From IMG/VR virus record IMGVR_UViG_3300037504_000541, positions 1-34,336 of that record: a stretch of 34,336 nucleotides of DNA, one strand, 5' to 3'. Below, in pieces: positions 27,941-34,336 of the stretch. Each line of letters starts with the position of its first letter. Within the stretch, counting starts at the first letter, position 1. The translations under genes were made by a program, and so were the position numbers. Source of the stretch: a virus. The notes beneath the pieces were generated by a model that was given only the letters and a program-made list of their open reading frames with translations, made no database searches and was not told the origin of the DNA.

Positions 27941-28258
27941 TCATCCTATTATCCAGGTACCGTCAATCACAACTGTTCCGTCAGTTGTTTCGTCAAACAG
28001 ATTATGCAATCTGCCTGCGATAGTGAGTGTCGATGTGCTCTCAATTGTTAATGTGTCAATTACCAACTGTCTCCCTGTCGGTATCTCTCTGTCTGCTGAT
28101 AGTGAAAGTGGGAAAAACTCCGAATCTGCACGCATATTATCAATATCCTGTTGGATTTGTGCGTAATTAGAATCCCACTGCTGTTGTAGATCCCTTTGTT
28201 TTTGTTGTTCCTGCTCTCGAAACAACGCCGCTGCCCTAATGCGAGCATCGAGACCCAT
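27941..28258 (-). CDS. Small tail-tip or fibre-assembly protein (105 aa)
   Basis: A 105-residue protein from the ATG at 28258, behind GGAGGT. The N-terminal half is a Gln-rich coiled coil (FREQEQQKQRDLQQQWDSNY); the second half is beta-rich with RQLVIDTLTIESTSTLTIAG and a repeat of turn-like strands (GTVVIDGTWIIG), resembling a short beta-helix tip. It lies between the hub and the fibre gene. Function inferred from context only. Confidence 0.65.
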   Translation of the reverse strand: MGLDARIRAAALFREQEQQKQRDLQQQWDSNYAQIQQDIDNMRADSEFFPLSLSADREIPTGRQLVIDTLTIESTSTLTIAGRLHNLFDETTDGTVVIDGTWIIG

Positions 28259-28285
28259 ATCAATCACCTCCACAATTGCACGCTG

Positions 28286-31200
28286 TCATGTGACTGACTC
28301 GATAATGCGTACACTAGATAGCCCTGTCAGCCCCGACAGGTCGATTACTGCGGTATCACCGGTCTGTGTGTCATACACATGCGCATTGCTCCCCGATATA
28401 GAAACCACAACTCTGTGATTTTGTGTGTCGATTCTTGTTTCCCCGAGGTTAACACCACTAAACGCCACGGTGGTTGCAGCAGGTGAGGTGTATGGGTTGT
28501 CCACGCGCACCAGGCCACTGTTGGATGCGTGGAACACCTGATTGTCTGCATTAATCACAATGCCACGATTTTGTGGCGCTGCATACCCCAGATTGACTGG
28601 TTGTGATGCTCGATAATCGGTCGTCCCCCATAGTTCGTTCCTATCACTCTTTATCAGCAGCAGCTCCCTCCCTGCAGGATACCGCGCCATAAACCCTATG
28701 CCGTCCCCAACATTCGACCCTGACGGTCGGGTGACATTGCCAGCGTTGTCTGCGTATCGGATGTCATCGTTGTTAGCTGCCCCACTGTGACCCTGTATCT
28801 GGAGTATCCAGTCGCCATCACCGGCGATTGCGTATGAACCATACAAACTTGACACCCCGAACCACCCCGAGATGGTGGTGCCAGACCCAACGCCATAAAC
28901 AAGTATGTTTGATCCATCGTAATACACAACAAAAACCCACTCATTGGCATTGTTGTATTCGACCCGATACACCTGGCGTGATGTTGGACCAGAGGTCTCA
29001 GCCCGAACTATCTCAGTCCAGGTGCTGCCGTTCCATAGCCAGAATGGCGAATAAGAACTGCCCTTGCTGACAACCTTCCCCGTCAGTTCTATCTCATTGT
29101 TGGTATTTGTGTGGAACAGCGCGAGCCATTCGTTGGGGTTGTTGGGATTCGCTGCAATCCACTCGCCATACAGCACCACATCTGTGGGCAGCCCTGCGCT
29201 GCGCAATGACCATGTGCCCCCGCTATACTCCCAAACGCCAGCACTGCCCATTGGTGCCCCCCAGGTGGGCGCGAGCAGCCTATATCCATCAATATCAGTT
29301 GCGCCAACTGGCAGATAGCCAATCTGTGCGGTTGCGGTGCTCACGTCGTCAATGCGATATAGATGGGTGATGGTGCGGTTGAGCAGTTTCAGTGTACCCT
29401 GCACACTCCCCGCGCCGCTATCGCCGACATAACACAAATCGCCAAATGGACTGTCACCGCCGACCGCGCCATCTCGTAGCAGTGCCGTAATATTGCCGCT
29501 AGCATTCGTTCCAATGTCGGTTGCGTCGAAATTGCTTCCGTTTTGTAGGAGCAGGTAGAGATTTCCGCTGCCATCACCCGCAATATAGCCCGGCTCAGAG
29601 AGCAGTGGTGTGATGGTTGTTAAGCTCGTTGGCGCGCTTCCAACGGCACTCCAGTCTACGGTGTAGCCCTGACTGAACTGGACCACATCGGCACTGCTCC
29701 CTGCACTGCTGAATGCACATGCGTTTCCCCATGGGGCGGGTGCCAGGGATTCTGCTGTGCTGCCAATAGCCCCGACAATCGTTGTCGCCCAGGTCGCGCC
29801 CCCATCGAACGATTCGAGGACGTTTGCACCCTCGGCAATGCCAATTGTATCTGCGTTATCAGGCGGGGTGCTGATATCAGCTATGGTGGCATTAGAGCGC
29901 AATAACGTGAACGATTCGCCCTCGTCAGTAGACAAATACAGATCGCTGCCTGCTGCAACGAGGATGATTTCCTGTGCGTTCTCTGGTACCCAGATTACGG
30001 AAATTGATGTGCCTGTCGGATGCGTCCATTTCAGCACAGGCGCACCAGGAAAAACCCACTGATAGACCGCGCCGTCATTCCATCCCGACCACGCGCCGTT
30101 GGGGTTGAATTGCGCCACCGCGGTACACGTCTGGCCGCTCCTGGTCTGTGCCTGCCATCCGCCGCGTGTCAATAGCCGATGTCCGTCACTCCCGGTTGCC
30201 GTACTGATGGGGCGAAAAAGATCTTGGACTTCCGCCACAGCCAGCGGCTTGCTCACGTCAACCGGCGTCGCAACCCCATCATCGAGGTTGAGATTAACGG
30301 TTACGCCTGTGGGGTCTGCTGTGTCGAGGAGCAAAGTTACCTCGTTGCCCGTCGGGGTTGCAGGCGTTGCGGTTGCTCCTGTGACACTCCAGGTGCGAGT
30401 ACCTGAGGCTGATTGTGTTGCGTCAACGTGAACAAACAGCCGATTTTCCAGGCTACCTGCAACGTCGATCGGCTCTGTGTCAATCGTAATAGTGAAGTCG
30501 GCAAAAATTTCAAACAGCGTGTCGAGTGGGTGCCCATCATCCCCCACGCCAATATCATCAAGATCGCTCTCTGAAAAACCAGTGCCTGATACCTGAGGCA
30601 CGCCGAGCACCGCATTCAATGTCATCGTGCCGTCCGCCGTATCAATGCTACGCACCAGCACCGTCGTGTTGACGCTATACCCCTGACGGTCGGGGATGGT
30701 CAGGTTGATGGTAGTTGCTGGCAGAAATTCGGCATCCAGGGCACACGGAATGGTAATAGATCGGGCGGGCCGCAGGTTTTTTGCCGTTTCGCGTTTGGCG
30801 ATTTTTTCACAGATACTATTCGACTGCGCAAAACGATACGTACCACTGCCAATTTTGCCACTAATACCCGTGGCGTTAAACGTGAAAGTCGGTGTGCTGC
30901 CTCCAGACATCCGCCGCCCGCGCGCAATCCACCCGGTTGTAATCGCCTCAAAACTTCCGCTCGTATTGTCGCTATAGCCGGCATAAATGCCACGCTCATC
31001 ACCCGCCGGATCACCCCAGACATAGGCATGCGCGCCGGTTTCGCGGGGGATGTTGAGGTCGTAACTCACGCGAATGATACCGCCCGGTGTGACCCAAATT
31101 GCGCACCCGGCGAATTTCATCAATTCGTCAACCAGATTCGACACATTTTCAGCCCCGGCCTCCAATGTGATATCCCGCACAGTCCCCAGGTTGTAATCGG

Positions 31201-31645
31201 TTCCTGGATCGTAAATAGTCCCTATCTGACTGTTTTCTATTCCCGCGTCATTCAGCAGCGCCTTGATGGCATTTTCAAACGTGGTGTTGCTCCAGGTAAC
31301 ATCGCTCGCAAGAGGTTTGTCGATTTGCCCCAGGATGTCAACGAGCGTTAATCTGTAACCGAACGGTGCAATGCCCACCGCAGGTTTATCGGCAAATCCG
31401 GTGAAAAAACGCCGCCGCGCCGGAACACGATCCTCGCCACGCGCCTCTATCACGACATACGCCGGCACAGGCGTGCCGACGGTAATTTCAACATATTCAT
31501 CGATAGTGACCGTGCAACTGCTGCGCGCACGATCATAGCCGATGGAACGGCGTGGGTAGTCAACGCAGCGAAAATACGCATCGTTGAGATATACCGCCGC
31601 TGACCACGAAACATGTCTATCAGTAACTGGGAACGCGATGCTCAT
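28286..31645 (-). CDS. Large tail hub/tip protein with beta-propeller-like (Asp-box) domain
   Basis: A 1119-residue protein. Residues 1-380 resemble a baseplate-hub/tail-protein domain (FTGFADKPAVGIAPFGYRLT, LTLVDILGQIDKPL, then IKALLNDAGIENSQ and VDELMKFAGCAIWV), as in Mu gp44/lambda-J-like hubs. A linker with Ig-like strands (GTRTWSVTGATATPATPTGN) follows. From about 500 on, repeated beta-blade segments include Asp boxes STDEGESF (about 570) and SFDGGATW (about 612), as in sialidase/BNR beta-propellers. It would sit at the tail tip and bind or process host surface glycans. The start at 31645 overlaps the upstream gene's stop (ATGA). Confidence 0.8.
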   Translation of the reverse strand: MSIAFPVTDRHVSWSAAVYLNDAYFRCVDYPRRSIGYDRARSSCTVTIDEYVEITVGTPVPAYVVIEARGEDRVPARRRFFTGFADKPAVGIAPFGYRLTLVDILGQIDKPLASDVTWSNTTFENAIKALLNDAGIENSQIGTIYDPGTDYNLGTVRDITLEAGAENVSNLVDELMKFAGCAIWVTPGGIIRVSYDLNIPRETGAHAYVWGDPAGDERGIYAGYSDNTSGSFEAITTGWIARGRRMSGGSTPTFTFNATGISGKIGSGTYRFAQSNSICEKIAKRETAKNLRPARSITIPCALDAEFLPATTINLTIPDRQGYSVNTTVLVRSIDTADGTMTLNAVLGVPQVSGTGFSESDLDDIGVGDDGHPLDTLFEIFADFTITIDTEPIDVAGSLENRLFVHVDATQSASGTRTWSVTGATATPATPTGNEVTLLLDTADPTGVTVNLNLDDGVATPVDVSKPLAVAEVQDLFRPISTATGSDGHRLLTRGGWQAQTRSGQTCTAVAQFNPNGAWSGWNDGAVYQWVFPGAPVLKWTHPTGTSISVIWVPENAQEIILVAAGSDLYLSTDEGESFTLLRSNATIADISTPPDNADTIGIAEGANVLESFDGGATWATTIVGAIGSTAESLAPAPWGNACAFSSAGSSADVVQFSQGYTVDWSAVGSAPTSLTTITPLLSEPGYIAGDGSGNLYLLLQNGSNFDATDIGTNASGNITALLRDGAVGGDSPFGDLCYVGDSGAGSVQGTLKLLNRTITHLYRIDDVSTATAQIGYLPVGATDIDGYRLLAPTWGAPMGSAGVWEYSGGTWSLRSAGLPTDVVLYGEWIAANPNNPNEWLALFHTNTNNEIELTGKVVSKGSSYSPFWLWNGSTWTEIVRAETSGPTSRQVYRVEYNNANEWVFVVYYDGSNILVYGVGSGTTISGWFGVSSLYGSYAIAGDGDWILQIQGHSGAANNDDIRYADNAGNVTRPSGSNVGDGIGFMARYPAGRELLLIKSDRNELWGTTDYRASQPVNLGYAAPQNRGIVINADNQVFHASNSGLVRVDNPYTSPAATTVAFSGVNLGETRIDTQNHRVVVSISGSNAHVYDTQTGDTAVIDLSGLTGLSSVRIIESVT

Positions 31646-32013
31646 ATACTGATAAACTCCAGTGTTCCGCTGTATTCGTAGCCAGTCGTGCCAGTCTTTA
31701 GTAGTTCCTGTAAATTCGCCCCCGTTAACGTGGCATTATAGCCAGTAGTGCCATCTGACAGCGTGCCAAATTGCCCTAAGAGTTGCGATGGGTTGAGGAG
31801 TTTGAGTGCATCGGCAGTAGCGCAGCGCACATCAAACGAGCCGCTCTTGAACACGCGCGGTCCATAGCCAAACCCATCCACGCGTCCGGAGGTACCTCCG
31901 GTATACATATTGGCCTGGCTGCGTACCGCGCGCGTTGGCGTAATTTTTCGGTTATCGTCGGCCTGCGGTTCAAACGAGGCCGACACCGCTCCTACGGTGA
32001 ATGTCCACGCCAT
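31642..32013 (-). CDS. Distal-tail-type small structural protein
   Basis: A 123-residue protein (MAWTFTVGAVSASFEPQADD ... FGYGPRVFKSGSFDVRCATA ... GTTGYEYSGTLEFISI), beta-rich with turns, between the tape measure and hub genes, the position of distal tail proteins. The start overlaps the tape-measure stop (TAATG) with GGGGGTGG as ribosome site. The fold assignment is by context. Confidence 0.7.
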   Translation of the reverse strand: MAWTFTVGAVSASFEPQADDNRKITPTRAVRSQANMYTGGTSGRVDGFGYGPRVFKSGSFDVRCATADALKLLNPSQLLGQFGTLSDGTTGYNATLTGANLQELLKTGTTGYEYSGTLEFISI

Positions 32014-34310
32014 TACACCACCCCCTGCAATTGAACATCACGTTGCCCGTCCTCCAATACCGACAGCACCATATCGAGCGCCATGCGTGCGGTCTGCTGC
32101 GCCCGCTCTGGACTGTCCACACTGCCGACTGACATATTCAGGTTGACCGATGTGCCACCGCCGCCAATGATACCCGCTGTAACGCCTGCGGGCAGTACAG
32201 CACTGGCGCGCCCCAAGTTTACCAATTCTGGCCCCTGCTCTCCGACGACCGTCCAACCAGACCCCGTGCCGCCCATGGCACGCTGATCAAATACTCCAGC
32301 TACGGCCTCAGCTCCTCGTTGGATGTCTCCCCCCCAATCGCTCAGCCAGTCTGGGATTTTGATATTGCGTAGCTTTTCCCCTAGATTGAGAATATTTCCG
32401 ATGGCATTCTGTATGGCATTTCCAATAGTCTGGAATGCAGAAATTATAGGATCAATGAAACGCGCTTGAAACACTCGAAAACCGGCCTCAGCTACAACGA
32501 ACGCCTTGTCAATATCCAAACCGATCGCAGACATGGCGAGTTTCACGATCTCGACCATCATGTTAAACCCTGTTTTTAATATATCCGCAATGGCGAGCAC
32601 GAAATTTGCGCTAAATTCCTGTATGGTGTTCCACGCTCCCGTCCAATCCCCGTCAATAATCTGGAGCGCCAATTTGATTGCAGCGGTGATTGTGTCCAAA
32701 AACAACCCGACGGTGGTTTGAATTTGCTCCCATGCCATTGTGAGGACGCCAACAATTTCATCGCTGTGTTCGGCGATGAATGCCGCAATACCCTGGAGCG
32801 CTGGCACAATTGTTGCATTTATCAATTGGATAGCCAGTGATATGATCTCTGTAATTTGCTGCCATGTTGTCTGTAGGAATGAGCGGATGCTATCCCCGTT
32901 TTCCTGGAGGAATTGCTGAATAATTGCAAATCCGCTTTGTATAATGCTCTTGATGGCATCGACGACTGCACCGAACGTTTCCTGTAACATCTGCCATTGC
33001 TCGCCTAACCCAATGGTTGCCATGCTGAATCCATCTGTTGCCGTTTGTGCGCCCTGGAACAACCCCTGGATAGATGAAACGATCGGACCTATGACATCGG
33101 CGATTTGGAGTGCCAGGTCTCGAAACAAAGAGATTAACTCGCCAATGAACTGCACTGCCGGTTGTATCGCCTCGGGCAGATGGAACAACCAATCGTTGAG
33201 CGTGTACCCATCCTCAACAACGAATCTGATGTATTGTGCCAATGGTACCAATATGGACATTAACCCGTCAATTGCACCCACTGCCATATCAATCCATCCA
33301 GGCGCGTTCGTACCGAACCACTCAATAGCCGATATGATATGCGGCATAGCCTCATTGGCGATTTCGAGTAGTTTATCCCCAAGCGGCGCAAGTGCCGCTG
33401 TGGCCTCGCTCGTGATGCCTGCCCACAGCGCGCCGAATGTCTCATATTCCCGCCCACTTTCTTCGATTTCCGTACCGAGCACCTCCACCTCTTCGAGCGC
33501 CTCGCCCAACGCAAATGTAGCATCAGCGCCGAAATCCTCAAACGTGGTGCCGAACGCCTGCACCCCCGCCTCTTGTCGTTTAAGTGGGTCTTCAATGCCC
33601 TCAATGCTATCTGCAATGCGTTCGAATGCCTGGCGCTGCGTAATCTCGCCACGTGCGAACTGATCAAACAAATCAGCGGTGCTCTCGTCAATGTCACTGA
33701 TTGCATCGATAACTGCCGGATCGCGCAACCTGATACCGAACTCGTTAAAGGCATCGCCCACTTTGTCGGTATTCATAAATCCGGCCTCAAGTCCCTCGTT
33801 GATCAATGCGAGGGAGTCAAAGCCGGTGACACCGAGATCGGCAAAATCGTCGGCGTATTCGTTGAGCGTATCGTTAAGATCGCCGAACCTATCAAGTCCA
33901 AGTTCCTGCCCTTCGGTGAGTACGAGGAATGCCTCTTCAGCCGATGTCCCGAACTCATCCTGCACACGTTGCGCGCTGCGTGCAGCCTCAGTTATATCCT
34001 GATCATAGGCATCTGCTAGAAACAACGCATCCGCTGTCGCCTCATCAAGCGTGCCCCCGAAGGCTTTTTCGAGCGATGCGACCTTCCCCTGTGCTGATAT
34101 TGCTGCTGCACTAATGCCCGCAATGGCACCCACCGCGACAGCAGCGCCTGCTGTAATGCCCGTTGCCGCCGCGCCCATTCCGGCTGTCAGCGCGCCACTA
34201 ATGCGGTTCCCGCTGCGCTCTGCTCGGTTCGCCACATTACGCGTTCCGCGATCGAATTCGGACGCGTCTAGAGAGAGCAGGACATTCAATTGTTCTAAAA
34301 TCGTTGCCAT
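32013..34310 (-). CDS. Tail tape measure protein
   Basis: A 765-residue protein. Residues 1-110 (LLSLDASEFDRGTRNVANRA, then GAAATGITAGAAVAVGAIAG) carry the coiled-coil and Ala/Gly-rich segments typical of a phage tape measure N-terminus. The central region (AEEAFLVLTEGQELG, DEATADALFLADAYDQDITE, DQFARGEITQRQAFERIADS) matches the TMP core repeat family. The rest is long amphipathic helices with hydrophobic segments (residues about 340-590, GPIVSSIQGLF, IQLINATIVPALQGIAAFIA). The protein sets the length of the tail tube; at about 1.5 A per residue it would fit a tail of roughly 110 nm. The start is ATG 34310; no strong ribosome site is visible. Confidence 0.92.
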   Translation of the reverse strand: MATILEQLNVLLSLDASEFDRGTRNVANRAERSGNRISGALTAGMGAAATGITAGAAVAVGAIAGISAAAISAQGKVASLEKAFGGTLDEATADALFLADAYDQDITEAARSAQRVQDEFGTSAEEAFLVLTEGQELGLDRFGDLNDTLNEYADDFADLGVTGFDSLALINEGLEAGFMNTDKVGDAFNEFGIRLRDPAVIDAISDIDESTADLFDQFARGEITQRQAFERIADSIEGIEDPLKRQEAGVQAFGTTFEDFGADATFALGEALEEVEVLGTEIEESGREYETFGALWAGITSEATAALAPLGDKLLEIANEAMPHIISAIEWFGTNAPGWIDMAVGAIDGLMSILVPLAQYIRFVVEDGYTLNDWLFHLPEAIQPAVQFIGELISLFRDLALQIADVIGPIVSSIQGLFQGAQTATDGFSMATIGLGEQWQMLQETFGAVVDAIKSIIQSGFAIIQQFLQENGDSIRSFLQTTWQQITEIISLAIQLINATIVPALQGIAAFIAEHSDEIVGVLTMAWEQIQTTVGLFLDTITAAIKLALQIIDGDWTGAWNTIQEFSANFVLAIADILKTGFNMMVEIVKLAMSAIGLDIDKAFVVAEAGFRVFQARFIDPIISAFQTIGNAIQNAIGNILNLGEKLRNIKIPDWLSDWGGDIQRGAEAVAGVFDQRAMGGTGSGWTVVGEQGPELVNLGRASAVLPAGVTAGIIGGGGTSVNLNMSVGSVDSPERAQQTARMALDMVLSVLEDGQRDVQLQGVV

Positions 34311-34336
34311 TATGCGGTTTGTGTCCTATCCTCGCC
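34310..34336 (-). CDS. C-terminal end of an upstream tail gene (partial)
   Basis: Nine codons (GEDRTQTA plus a TAA stop) are open into the right edge, in the frame whose TAA overlaps the tape-measure ATG (TAATG), the same coupling used elsewhere in this operon. The gene upstream of a tape measure is usually a tail assembly chaperone, but too little is visible to name it. Confidence 0.4.
   Translation of the reverse strand, partial: GEDRTQTA

Noticed and set aside
1-34336. tRNA genes or an integrase/attachment site
   Set aside because: I saw no cloverleaf with a TTCGA-type T-loop and no tyrosine or serine recombinase motif; absence is by eye only.

Overview
The window looks like most of the genome of a temperate, long-tailed (siphovirus-type) bacteriophage or prophage. 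The evidence is a tape-measure gene with distal tail, hub/tip and fibre genes, the start of a probable small terminase, a divergent repressor-type switch, and a replication/recombination module. Promoters are of the bacterial sigma-70 type, often with an extended -10 (TGC-TATAAT or TGC-TACAAT). The host cannot be read from the sequence; the general flavour (FtsK/HerA-like ATPase, RepA-like primase-helicase, pentapeptide-repeat proteins) would fit Chloroflexota or a similar environmental phylum, but that is only a low-confidence guess. The head module (large terminase, portal, capsid) and any integrase are not in the window. The minus-strand terminase start at the left edge and the minus-strand tail genes at the right edge suggest that the missing head genes lie between them on a circular or circularly permuted map.

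Layout. 1-4083: a leftward block with a small terminase, two paralogous ParB-methyltransferase fusions and three tiny overlapping genes, two of them probably membrane proteins. It is interrupted by a rightward radical SAM gene with its own promoter. 4084-5564: a rightward FtsK/HerA-like ATPase. 5585-5881: a leftward membrane/coiled-coil protein. 5921-12484: a long leftward early operon that starts at an XRE repressor. It carries two more DNA-binding or zinc proteins, an MT-A70 methyltransferase, a pentapeptide-repeat protein, a PAPS-reductase-like PP-loop enzyme, a RusA-like resolvase, a protein with a RAMP-like glycine-rich tail and a dCTP-deaminase-like enzyme. Two strongly strand-biased arrays of the pentamer GCCNN interrupt this operon. 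12485-12611: back-to-back promoters with matching palindromic operators, a genetic switch. 12612-21990: a rightward early operon with small proteins, an ERCC4/HhH-like protein, a RecT-like annealing protein, a UvrD-type helicase, a primase-helicase, a Dam-type and a Dcm-type methyltransferase.

21990-26410 is an accessory region. One promoter/operator/leader cassette occurs three times there, accompanied by three pentapeptide-repeat genes, an excisionase-like gene and small unknown genes. 26421-34336: the leftward tail module, read from the right edge to a strong terminator next to the third cassette.

How it fits together: the switch selects between the two early operons. The rightward operon replicates and recombines the genome, and a possible origin (ten copies of GGCAGAGT) lies inside the primase gene. 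Five DNA methyltransferases and a PP-loop sulfur-type enzyme point to heavy DNA modification or anti-restriction. The most unusual structures are the GCCNN arrays, the repeated pentapeptide-protein cassettes, the two methyltransferases with near-identical ends but different catalytic cores, and the 8-mer cluster in the primase gene.
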